Positions 1 through 9,781 of a stretch of DNA of 64,000 bases are shown here, piece after piece; position 1 is the first letter of the stretch; each line of letters opens with the position of its first letter. The stretch spans positions 5,404,981-5,468,980 of the forward strand of contig LNGK01000008.1 in the NCBI GenBank assembly GCA_001510575.1, written 5' to 3'. Source of the DNA: Knoxdaviesia capensis (taxonomy: Eukaryota > Ascomycota > Sordariomycetes > Microascales > Gondwanamycetaceae). Under the pieces are notes generated by a model that had not been told where the DNA came from, searched no databases, and saw nothing but the letters and a program-made list of their open reading frames with translations. The position numbers were made by a program, and so were the translations under genes.

Positions 1-125
1 TCGGCCTTTTGTTTTTGTTTCTGCTCTTATCTGCTGTCGCTTGCAGACTATCTGCTGCCCTCATTCGGCCTCCCTCGATATCGCATAATCGCATTTTCTA
101 ACCTGCCATTGATTCCGCCTTCTAG

Positions 126-909
126 TTCTTGCGAGAGTATAAGCTTGTTGTTGTCGGTGGTGGTGGTGTCGGAAAGTCCTGCCTTACGATTCAATTGATC
201 CAAAGCCACTTCGTCGACGAATATGATCCAACCATCGAAGGTTCGTCGCTAGAAACCTTCCCTTGCGCCCCGTTTGATCTACAAACCGACTCCCAATACT
301 GACATATCACCGCCCCAAATAGATTCTTATCGCAAGCAGTGCATGATTGACGATGAGGTCGCTCTGCTCGATGTTCTCGATACTGCCGGCCAAGAGGAGT
401 ACTCGGCTATGCGTGAGCAGTACATGCGCACCGGCGAGGGCTTCCTGCTTGTGTACTCTATCACCTCGCGTCAAAGCTTCGAAGAAATTACCACTTTCCA
501 GCAGCAAATCCTGCGTGTGAAGGACAAGGACTACTTCCCCATGGTCGTTGTTGGAAATAAGTGCGATCTGGAGAGCATGAGAGAGGTCACCCGCCAAGGT
601 AAGCACTCATCGACGAAGCACATCTCTTGATTTGTACTAACCCTCATTTTCTCCCCCCATTTTTTAGAGGGTGAGGCTCTCGCTCGTTCGTTCGGCTGCA
701 GATTCATCGAGACGTCGGCAAAGTCGCGGATCAATGTCGACAAGGCTTTCTACGATATTGTTCGCGAGATTCGGAGGTACAACCGCGAGATGCAAGGCTA
801 CTCGACTGGAAGCGGCGGAAACTCGGGATTCAACGGATCTCCCAAGCCTCTCGATGTCGACGACGGTGGCAGCGAGCCCGGATGCTGCTCCAAGTGTGTG
901 CTGATGTAA
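126..909 (+). CDS. rasA: Ras-family small GTPase (fungal RasA/Ras1), 5' end outside window
   Basis: Membrane-anchored GTP/GDP switch controlling growth, polarity and cAMP/MAPK signalling. Visible exons are 126-240, 323-598 and 668-909, with introns 241-322 and 599-667; all join in frame. They encode 210 residues starting at FLREYKLVVVGGGGVGKS. The G motifs are in order: P-loop GGGGVGKS, effector YDPTIED (the Asp codon is split by the first intron), DTAGQEE, NKCD and ETSAK. The tail CCSKCVLM has a CAAX box for farnesylation and nearby cysteines for palmitoylation. The acceptor TAG at 123-125 lies just before FLRE. Fungal RasA normally begins MASK-FLRE, so a four-codon first exon must lie upstream of position 1; there is no ATG in 1-125. 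Predicted full length is about 214 residues, normal for RasA. Family identity is certain; the paralogue name rests on similarity to fungal RasA. Confidence 0.95.
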
Positions 910-2928
910 AGAGCTCTTCTCCCTCCACCATCCCTCTCTCTCTCATTTTCAGGGAGTGATTGCATGCGATACGACCCTTGGAACGAAGATATTTCTTTCA
1001 TTAAAAAAACCATCAACACACCAAAACACCACCCACCACCTTCGAAATCCGCCCTGCCATAAGCACTTGGAGAAATAGCGCGACAATCCTCTGGTTCAAT
1101 GTCTCTTCCCTTTCATTCCTGTCTTATGTCGGATAGAGATACCCGTTCCAGACATCACTCGAGAAGTTGATCAAAAGCTCCTGGATAGCCTGGGAAACCT
1201 AGGGCCGGAACTTTCGATTAACAACACCGTTTCTTCGACCACATGCATATAGGGTGCGGAGATCATCTAACGGTGCAATCTTTCTCGACTTACCGAAACG
1301 GACGGCGTACTCAAGTGGAATTTTCCCATTGCTTCTCTGTGGCTGTCACGCCTTTCCTCATATTTTATCTTCCTCATTCCCTTGAACCTTTTCTTTTTCT
1401 TTTTCTTTCCCCTCTTCCGATTTTCCTTTTGCATCCACATCGAGGAGTCACGGATGGCATTATACGATGATGCACTACCAGCGGATATGATCTCGCGGTC
1501 GTTGGCCCTTGTTCTGTTTCTTTGTTTATTCATTTCTCCATTCTGATCTTCCGACTCACGTCTACTCTCTTTCCGCCATTTTCTTGTTTCTTCGATCTTT
1601 TCTTCTTCTCATTTGCGTCATTTTATCCGTTCGGATTCTTCCCTTACCCCACGAAGCCATTTAATTGTGATAGATTTTTACTCGAGCCATGTCACATTAC
1701 GCTTCTGGTCTTTTGTTTACTTCTTTTATACCGTTTTCGCGATGTCTATTCCATCTTTCCTAGGGACCTTCCTCGTGCCAATTTTTGTGCTTCTATGCTG
1801 TTTCTTTTTATTGTTCTTGTTTTAGTTTTTCAGTTTGGCCTTCCCTGAATTCTTTTTTTTTTTTTTTTTTGCTTTGCTTTTTTCAATCTGTTTTTTCCAC
1901 CAGGGCCTGACGGGAATACCAGGGCGATTTAGTTGGAGATGGAGGAGGGTGCAATTGGGAGCGACTGAAAGCCCACATTTCTCTTTGTTCTTGACTTTTT
2001 GATTCCCCCACAACTCTCGGCCTACCGACCCCCCTCTCTGGCATTCGTCAGTTAGAGCCAAGTCGGAGTCGTATCTGCGTGTGAAGAACCAAAAAGAGTT
2101 GGCCAAGTGGCGCTTGGGGTGAGGTGTGTGTGAAGATGCAAATCTTCCGGGACTGTTGTGCTGTTTTGGCTTGCTGTTGCTGCCGTGGCTGAACCTATAG
2201 TTTTCGGTGGCACGTTCTTGTAGAGTATTATAAGGCAGACTAGGGGAGCCAAAAAGAACAGTCGACTCTGGTACATAAGCCTATGGTTTTGGTTTACGTG
2301 GTGTCTTAATTTTCTTTGTGGCTTGAACGTGAATGTGTTTCTCATGTGCGCATGTTCATCTAACTGGTCTCTTTCCATGGCCAAGCCGGAAGCCAGCGTT
2401 GGACTTCGGTACACTTTTATACAGCGATGTTGGAAGAGAAATAGGGTTATCACCCTAAGGCCGACCCCTTCGACATTTCTCACGGATTTTAAAACATGGG
2501 ACCTTCTTCACCATTTCCATTGCACCTTCTTCACTGTAAACAGCTACGAAAGCCCTATAACCTAATACTTAAAGCATGGCAGACAGACTCACACAAAAAA
2601 ATGAATCTCTTATCCTTTGGTGAACAGAGAACCTCCTGCGGCTAACACAAGCCGCATCTTGTTTTCCGACGATGTTCGCCGGTCCAGAGAGTAACCAACC
2701 ATGGACAGCAAAAACGAGAAATAGAATGAATGACCTCGACAAAAAAAAAACACAAGCACCCGCGGCATGAAACAGAAAACACTGTACTCAAGGATCTGTT
2801 AGCATGGTGTTTGATACTTCAGGGTGAGTTGAATGTGATGAGATGGGGATGTGGCTGCAAGTTGGGAACAAACACAGGAGACTGACCAGCACTTACTTGT
2901 CTTATCCCTGGAATCGAACCTGGGACTA
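910..2928. other. Intergenic: ras 3' flank with pyrimidine-rich tract
   Basis: About 2 kb between the ras stop and the 3' end of the zinc-cluster gene. From about 1340 to 1880 the + strand is strongly C+T-rich and ends in a run of 18 T at 1853-1870. Open frames here are Phe/Leu-rich by composition and look like no known protein. I see no RNA gene. Confidence 0.6.
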
Positions 2929-5900
2929 CTATTCTTCTTCCGATTCTGTGGATTCTGCATCGGATCCATCATCTCCATCATCTCCCCCATCTCCATCGTC
3001 TCCATCGCCTCCATCATGTTCGTCTTCTTCATCGTCTCCATCGTCATCGTCGTCTCCATCGTCTCCATCGTCTCCATCTCCTTCCTCCTCGCCATCCTCG
3101 TCATCATCATGAGCACTTTCAAACTCTGCTAGTAGTTCCGCCTCTTCGTCATCATTTGCTGCAGGGGCAGCGTTGATTGCTTCTCTAAGCTCAGCTTCTG
3201 CTCTGAACTGGGCTTCTGCCCTTCCCTCAGCGCTGTTGTCTTCAGCACCATCATTCAGGAGAACCAAAGGAGGATTGTCGTGGAACCATGAATACCAATT
3301 CGGGATGTGTTCAAGCCCTCGCCGGACAAGCTCTTCCTCTGTTGCCTTGTGGGTGTTATTCACAAGACGGGGGCCACTGTATACTTCGTCGGACAGAACC
3401 ATTCCACGGCAGACCATACAGTGCCACATCTTGCGAAGACCGTCTCCGCGACGCTGTATCCTTCCAAGTTCACCTGGAAGGAGCACATTGTGATCTTCCA
3501 CGGGCGACGGATACTGGTCTGCGGCGTTTGTGGACGTGGATGTTTGACACATGGGGCAAACTGGCGCGCCATACATTTCTAGCCGCCATGCCTGCATCAT
3601 CGCCGCCTGCAGAATCAGTCTGTTGGCCAGTTGAAGTCTGTGGAAGCGGCACATCCGTGGACGGAGCAACTTGCGGGCACAGGAGCATCCGGTTAGGCCG
3701 AGCGGGCCACGGCCGGGTGCCACAAATCCACCGCGTGTTACCCTTTCCAGAGCGACCGGGATGTTTGGCCCGTTTCCGTCGTCGCTGCCGTTATCCGGGA
3801 GCGCTTCTGAAGCGGCTGGATCCACGGGCCCGATGATAATATTCGGGGCTCTCCTCACGGTTTTGGCGTCTTCACCGAACCCATACATCAAGTATCCTGT
3901 TCCGCCCCACTTGTCCGGGCTGGCAAAGATTTCCGTGCAAGTGTTACAGAAGTAGGCCCGCAGACTTAAGAGTTCTTCTCTGGTCAACGAATGTGGGGGC
4001 TGTCGTGGGTCTTGAAAAAGATCATCCCGGCTTGCCCGATCACAGTCACTGCACACTGGGAATGGTTCGTCGTGTCGGAGATTCTGACAAGTGCTCCCAT
4101 CACATACTATCGAGGGACAGACGTGATTCTCCTCGGGGTTATCCGTTGGCCTTACTGCACTCCTACACTGTGCACAGGTAGCGCTGTGGCCGGTATTGGC
4201 ATGGACCTGACCGTCGGCGGGTGGCCTGCTCTTCTCGTGCCGGGCAGGGACATCACGCATAACGTCATCAGCTGGATTGGCCATGGCATGGAGTGAACGT
4301 TTGATGAGTTCTGCTCCAGGGTCATCAATATGGGCCACAACTGTTCCCACGGCCATGTTATATGTGTTGTGGACTGCCTGTCGGTTTGGAACATGGGCTA
4401 CCCAGGGAACTGGTAACTCGGGCACTCGTTCAAATTCGGCTACATCGCGGACCTGCGCCGTAGCACCACCTTCGGATGCCGGAGAACATAGACTCGTGAA
4501 TCGTCCTAGAACGGATGCTGCCTGACCAAGGCCGAAACGGGGCAACACATCTGCTGGAATGGTAATTGGCTCACCGCTGAGCCCGGTGGAGATCATCATT
4601 TCGAAGGTCCCGATTACTCGCGGCTGCACTTGGCCCTCCTGCAGACCGGGGAACACAGTGGAACCTGATATCCAGGTTCCTGCTGGTACTTCAACATCGT
4701 CAAATTCCATGATGCTCGCCAGTACCGATAATGCCGGGAAAGCGTCCATGACGATGCGCGTCGCAGAGACCCACGTGCGAGACATGACAGCATTCGGGCC
4801 TGACATGAAGGATAGTGGTGGGTGCACATAGGCTATACTTGCTTCTTCTGGGAGCTGGGGTGCATTCTCTGCAGCGATGAGCGCGAGTGTGTTGCTGGTT
4901 TCGGCGAAAAGGGAGTCATCTGAGCCGAGGGGGTCGGGCTGCAAACCATCGGTCATGACGTAGTCCCCATCAGCGCTGATGTTGGCCCCAGCAGCGCCAG
5001 AATTGTCTTGTGGGGCATCAGCCATGATGAGGTCGCCATCAAAATCGAAATTGATCAATCCACCGAAGATGGCGTCATCATCCAGAAGCGCGGCCAACGT
5101 GGGATCGATGAGGACTTGCTCGACTTCCGGGTTCGGATCTGGGAGGGCTGGCGGCGGGACATCAGGTGCGACGGGAGGGGGAGCGAAAACTAGGGATGCG
5201 AGGGCTGGATCGGCCGGGGTGGTCGGCTGCTGTTGCTGTTGCTGTGGCTGTGGCTGTGGAGGACCAGTGACTGCTCCTTGGAGACCAGCTGGCACGGCCG
5301 GAGCTGGGGCAGCGGGAGCGGCAGTGGCCGCCGCAGCTGCGGCCGCAGCAGCCATTGCCTCCTGGGCAGCCACCAGAGCCTGCTGGGGTGTCATGGCTGG
5401 TGGTGCAGCCGCTGACGGACCTTGAGCTTGGGCAGCTGGATCGGGAACGGAAGCCCAAAAGCCCACGGTTTGGGGGGGCACAACGGGGTTGATTCTGGCT
5501 TTTAGCTCTTCGAACTGCTCTCGAAGAGCTGCCGGGTTGAGCTGCCGGACGGCCAAGGTGGGAATCGGGAACCATGGTGGCTGGTATGGTCTGGTTGGTT
5601 CCCGCATCCAATCTGCCCGGCGCGCACGCCATGGCGGGCGAATCTCATTGGGAATCTTCCGGATCTGCTTGAGAAGATGCGTGCGTTCGCTTAAGCCCAA
5701 GCCGAACGGGAGTGTATCGGGGTGGTGTTCAGATCTTACTAGCCACAGGCGCCTGTTCCATCCGATGGTGGTAAGATCGTCGGCCCGGTCTGATTGCCGG
5801 GCGATGAACCATGGAAGCACGCCTCCAAAGTGGCCGGGTCTGGCTTTCCAAGGATCCATGTTTTGCTGTGCACACAACACCTGAACAAGCTGCTCCCGCT

Positions 5901-8037
5901 CCGCCATCCGCCCCAGCATTTGATTGTTTCTTCCGTCCAGCTCTGCTAGAAATTCCGCAAGCTCCTGACCTTTCCTTTTGGACTCTGGGTTGAAATTTCG
6001 ATGACCGGACTCATTTGTTGCATAGATGCCTTGAACAGGTTCACGAGGGCCAGGCTCTGTTGAATCGGACGGTATGGGCTCGCCGATGGCGTTGCCCCAT
6101 CCGAGTGCGTGGCGGTAGGCAGCTCCATCTTCACCGTCATGGCGTTCAGCGACGAACCAGCCGTGCCCCCGAATCATGGCATTGACACAGCCTAGGAACG
6201 GAACGTCGGGTACTGGTGGCCCGGTGCCTGAGACCTCGGCGGACACGGCATCCCTCCAGCGGACTTTGCACGCCTCGCAGGGCCGACCACGGTCACACAC
6301 TGTTTGGTTGTCGAAACAGGGCATGCACATGTGGAAATTGGATTCATGGTTGGCTCTTGAGCGGCCGTACTGACGATGTGGCATCCAGGGCTTGTACTCG
6401 ACTCTTTCGCCGCCGCGTTCGATGCATTTCAACCCCCAGTTTGCACAGCCAGTGCAAGCAGTGTTGCTGTACTTACCCGTTGGGTGGCGGCACTTCAAGT
6501 TGCTATAGTAGCAGAGATCACACGCAAGCCTGAACATGTTTGCTGTTCTATCCTTGTCGGTCAGTTCAGCGGCTGTGGGTGGGGCGTCACGGAGAGTCCC
6601 CGGAGTAGTTCGGGCTTCGCGCTCGCTATCTTTGCCTTCATACTTGACGATGCCAGAGAATACGGCCCATTCATCCCGTGGTCCAGCGTCGGTATCATAG
6701 CCGTGCCGACAATCAATTTGGGACTGGAAGCTTGGGATGTCAGGTGGAGCGGCCGGTTCTGGGGCCCTCGGTGCTATCGCTCCGTTGGGAAGGATTACCG
6801 CTTGTGCATTGGCCCACTCCGCATACTCTGCCGAATACTTCTGGACCGCTGCCGCATGCTCATCTTCCAACGCTTCATATCGCCCGATCTCAACATCGAT
6901 TTCGGCCTGACATTCGTTGCAGGCTTCGGTGGTCGAGATGTTCGCAGACGACACTGACCATGAGCATGTGCGGCGAAGGGCCCGGCACCGGGTGCAGGCG
7001 TGGCGCGTGTTAGACATCTGAAGGAGAGATTCGTGGCGGCGCAGCTCCATATCCACTCCATCGACCTTGCACCTGTGATGCGGGATAGGGCGATACTCGG
7101 GCTTTAAGGCGGGATTGCGATGCTCCTTCTTTCGTGCTTCAGGGTTGATGTGGAACACGCGCGGGGGCACGAAGACACCCTGTGGCAGTGGCGGCATGGG
7201 ATTGTTGTTTTCGGCAGCGTGCTGCCTGGCCTCAATATAGTCGAGGCCAACTTGGTAGGACGGCCGCTGGATGGCAGCGCAGTGGCCACAGGCGTTGAGC
7301 AGGTCAGCGTCGACGTCGCAGATGAGGCCGTTTGCGACGCAGTGTTCGCACGAGTCGTGGGCAGTCCAGGTGCGGACATGGGTACTCGTGGCTTCGATGT
7401 AGGTGCGGCGCATCATCATGACTTCGCCGTCGGACCTGCAGCGGAAGGTGGGGTGGCCGTTGACGCGGTGGCTGTGGCACATCTCGCATTCGAGATTGAA
7501 GGCGGTGTTGCAGGTTGAGATGCCGCGCTCAAGGCAAGCGTCGCAGGTCATTCGGGCCGGAACAGCCTCTCCGCCGATTGGGGCGGGCGGCGGCGGGCCT
7601 CGGTACCTGGCTCTTTTGGGAGCTGGGCCCCCATCATTACTACCACCACCACCACCACCATCTCCACCTCCACCAGTACCACCGGAGGGAGCAGCACCGT
7701 GCCCGCCGCGGCCACGCCCTCTACCGCGGCCTGTGCTAGTCCCGCTAGCTGCAGCCGGAGTGGCGCCAGCGGCAGCGGCTCCTCGGCCAGCTCCGCGACT
7801 TCCACGACTTCCGCGGGGACGCCCACGGGGACGACCACGAGCACGCGGGGCGGGATCTGCGCCGGCGGCTGGAGCAGCAGCAGGGGCGGCAGCGGCTCCC
7901 CGGCCACCACGACCACCACGACCGCGTGCAGCGACGGCTGCTCGTCCAGCAAGCACTGCGGCGACAAGAGTGTTTGTTCCGGGAGGGATCGGTGGCGTTG
8001 GATCGTCATCGGGAGCTTTGCGCTTTCTGGGCGCCAT
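2929..8037 (-). CDS. Giant fungal protein with five zinc-cluster modules, AT-hook-like N-terminus and acidic tail
   Basis: Uninterrupted 1702-codon frame. I start at the ATG at 8037 (MAPRKRKAP, basic and NLS-like); the extra codons upstream open only with GTG. Residues 38-115 are Gly/Arg-rich with AT-hook-like RARGRPRGRPR. Five cysteine modules follow, near 165-200, 230-253, 348-376, 506-538 and 571-590, each of form C-x2-C-x6/7-C-xn-C-x2-C. Only the fourth (C506, C509, C516, C528, C531, C538) has the full six-cysteine GAL4-type spacing. The middle has poly-Ala and poly-Gln runs and acidic patches. A second Cys-rich region lies in the last third (CAQC, CSDC, CNTC, CSC, CPMC, CMVC). The last 70 or so residues are nearly all Asp/Glu/Gly, encoded by a TCC/ATC minisatellite. 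It is probably a nuclear DNA- or chromatin-binding protein; function is inference only. I do not recognise a named orthologue. Confidence 0.85.
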   Translation of the reverse strand: MAPRKRKAPDDDPTPPIPPGTNTLVAAVLAGRAAVAARGRGGRGGRGAAAAPAAAPAAGADPAPRARGRPRGRPRGSRGSRGAGRGAAAAGATPAAASGTSTGRGRGRGRGGHGAAPSGGTGGGGDGGGGGGSNDGGPAPKRARYRGPPPPAPIGGEAVPARMTCDACLERGISTCNTAFNLECEMCHSHRVNGHPTFRCRSDGEVMMMRRTYIEATSTHVRTWTAHDSCEHCVANGLICDVDADLLNACGHCAAIQRPSYQVGLDYIEARQHAAENNNPMPPLPQGVFVPPRVFHINPEARKKEHRNPALKPEYRPIPHHRCKVDGVDMELRRHESLLQMSNTRHACTRCRALRRTCSWSVSSANISTTEACNECQAEIDVEIGRYEALEDEHAAAVQKYSAEYAEWANAQAVILPNGAIAPRAPEPAAPPDIPSFQSQIDCRHGYDTDAGPRDEWAVFSGIVKYEGKDSEREARTTPGTLRDAPPTAAELTDKDRTANMFRLACDLCYYSNLKCRHPTGKYSNTACTGCANWGLKCIERGGERVEYKPWMPHRQYGRSRANHESNFHMCMPCFDNQTVCDRGRPCEACKVRWRDAVSAEVSGTGPPVPDVPFLGCVNAMIRGHGWFVAERHDGEDGAAYRHALGWGNAIGEPIPSDSTEPGPREPVQGIYATNESGHRNFNPESKRKGQELAEFLAELDGRNNQMLGRMAEREQLVQVLCAQQNMDPWKARPGHFGGVLPWFIARQSDRADDLTTIGWNRRLWLVRSEHHPDTLPFGLGLSERTHLLKQIRKIPNEIRPPWRARRADWMREPTRPYQPPWFPIPTLAVRQLNPAALREQFEELKARINPVVPPQTVGFWASVPDPAAQAQGPSAAAPPAMTPQQALVAAQEAMAAAAAAAAATAAPAAPAPAVPAGLQGAVTGPPQPQPQQQQQQPTTPADPALASLVFAPPPVAPDVPPPALPDPNPEVEQVLIDPTLAALLDDDAIFGGLINFDFDGDLIMADAPQDNSGAAGANISADGDYVMTDGLQPDPLGSDDSLFAETSNTLALIAAENAPQLPEEASIAYVHPPLSFMSGPNAVMSRTWVSATRIVMDAFPALSVLASIMEFDDVEVPAGTWISGSTVFPGLQEGQVQPRVIGTFEMMISTGLSGEPITIPADVLPRFGLGQAASVLGRFTSLCSPASEGGATAQVRDVAEFERVPELPVPWVAHVPNRQAVHNTYNMAVGTVVAHIDDPGAELIKRSLHAMANPADDVMRDVPARHEKSRPPADGQVHANTGHSATCAQCRSAVRPTDNPEENHVCPSIVCDGSTCQNLRHDEPFPVCSDCDRASRDDLFQDPRQPPHSLTREELLSLRAYFCNTCTEIFASPDKWGGTGYLMYGFGEDAKTVRRAPNIIIGPVDPAASEALPDNGSDDGNGPNIPVALERVTRGGFVAPGRGPLGLTGCSCARKLLRPRMCRFHRLQLANRLILQAAMMQAWRLEMYGAPVCPMCQTSTSTNAADQYPSPVEDHNVLLPGELGRIQRRGDGLRKMWHCMVCRGMVLSDEVYSGPRLVNNTHKATEEELVRRGLEHIPNWYSWFHDNPPLVLLNDGAEDNSAEGRAEAQFRAEAELREAINAAPAANDDEEAELLAEFESAHDDDEDGEEEGDGDDGDDGDDDDDGDDEEDEHDGGDGDDGDGGDDGDDGSDAESTESEEE
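2966..3095 (-). repeat. Trinucleotide/9-mer minisatellite coding the acidic tail
   Basis: Repeated TCCATC/TCGTCTCCA units on the + strand read as Gly-Asp-Asp tracts on the coding strand. The period is a multiple of three, so length changes would keep the frame. It lies wholly in the C-terminal acidic tail of the zinc-cluster protein. Confidence 0.85.
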
Positions 8038-9781
8038 TTTCTCGAGACTGTCGTTGCGCTGAACTTTTGGGTGGGTCACGGGCAGAAGGTCTGGTCTTGG
8101 AAAGAATGATTGAGGAGATATGCGACGACTTGGATCACGTCGAGCAAGTCTTTTGTGCCGTCAGAAGAGAAAGGAGACCCGAGAAAAAAAAGGAAAAAAA
8201 AGAAAAATAAAGAAAAAAGAGACTTTGCCTGCCAGTTCTTTTCACCTCGACCGAGAACAAGAAGACGAAGAAGGGAAAAAAAGACAAGAAGGGAAAAAAA
8301 GACAGAAAGAAAGAAAGAAAGACAGACAGAACGGAAGACGGTCAGAGTTCGGGATACAGCTTGGTATCACCAAAGCCAACCGCGCCAATCCGGCTATGGG
8401 CATGCATATGTACCCTGGGGCCAGACTACAACCTTTCTTTGTTCTTCCAATTGGGCTCGCCTTGTTTAGAGACGAGGGCGACTTGGAGAAACAGCACAGC
8501 CCATACGCCTACGACTTACATCACAGCTCATTGTTCTCTGCTTCTGACGGTCACATACATACACACGCACGCGGTATCAGCCAGCCAGTCGACGTCTACG
8601 AACCATTTCTGAGCAAGGGAGGCCATATTGTCTACGGATAGACGAGCGGCGGACAAAAGCGAAGGAGGCGGTTGTGTATCCCTACAATCACGACTGAGGC
8701 AGTATGGAGAACAGCGAGCCAGAGAATCAAGACGGTGAATACTGGGGGAACAACCTCCAAATCACAAGCACCCACGGACGACGCGGCCGGATTCGGTGCC
8801 AACACGCTCCCCCTCCCCCGATAGAAGGGATCAAGGGAGAGAGAGAAGGCGAAGAGGAAATCACTTCAGACAAAGAAAGGAAAACCTTGCCGAGCTGGAC
8901 GGACCAACAATCCTTCGGTGACAGGCAGTTCTTTGTTTGCAACGCTCCTATTTTCTTTTTCTTGTGCCCTGTGCGTCCCAGTCCCAAGTAAGTTAAAACA
9001 ATCCCGCAGTATCCCACAATAGGAAGTTGAGCGACTAAAAAAAAGTTTGTTTGTTCTTGTCCTGTACGTCTGACTGACAAGAGGGAGAAGGAGAGTTTCA
9101 GCTAGGATCTACTGGGGGTGTGTGTATCTCCTCCTCCGGAACACCGACGGTTCTACACCATCACGCACCGGCCACTTTGCACTCAAGGACTGGGTTAACA
9201 GTCTCTTGGGGAGACAAAGAACTACTACCGATTGCCCAGCTGGAATTAGTGTGAGAATATCACGGACAGCCACGGCATCACCAAGCACGGAGAAGCATAT
9301 GGACAGCACCAAAAAGACGAGTGATTTTCGAAAAAAAGAATAAAAATTAAGAACTCCATAAACGCAAAAAAGAGTTTCCGCAGATTCCTCTCAACCCCGA
9401 CCCCAACCCAGGAAAAGATTAAAAAACAAGACGAGCAGAGGTATGCTTCCACCAGATCAATCATTCATATATTACGTGCAGATAAAATGTAGAGTTTCGC
9501 AAGCAGTGTGGGGGAGGACTGCTTGCGTGGATATAATCAAGAGGAGGAAGATGGAATGGATGAGAGGAAATGGGGGGGAATTAGGAGGTCATTCTCTCCC
9601 AGGAAATGCGTCTGGAAAACCGGCGGCTGGAAGATTCAAGATCATCAAAAAATGAAGCAGAACAAGGAAGAAGAAAAAAAGCACACAAAAGCGGCAAACA
9701 AGCATAGGAGAATGAAACAAAAGCATCCGAAAAGGGCGAAGGGAGAGATCGGGATCCCTCCCCCAGAACCACACGGCTTGT
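8038..9781. other. Intergenic: upstream region of zinc-cluster gene and 3' flank of GPI-protein gene
   Basis: About 1.7 kb. From 8160 to 8345 the + strand is A/G-rich (AAAGAAAG, GACAGA units), a polypyrimidine leader on the minus strand just upstream of the zinc-cluster start. The rest holds only short unremarkable frames. I see no RNA gene or mobile element. Confidence 0.6.

Noticed and set aside
1522..1848. Phe/Leu-rich + strand frame with apparent membrane helices
   Set aside because: Translation of a T/C-rich tract; hydrophobicity comes from composition alone.
2905..2930. Minus-strand GGTTCGATTCC, like a tRNA T-arm
   Set aside because: The T stem has a mismatch, the seven-base acceptor partner is absent upstream, and the site overlaps the end of the zinc-cluster gene. 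No tRNA can be folded.
7403..8062. Long Pro/Ala-rich + strand frame antisense to the zinc-cluster gene
   Set aside because: It mirrors the GC-rich Gly/Arg/Ala repeats of the real gene; no independent features.
8038..8079. Upstream extension of the zinc-cluster protein by 14 codons
   Set aside because: It opens with GTG; the ATG at 8037 followed by a basic NLS-like start is far more likely.
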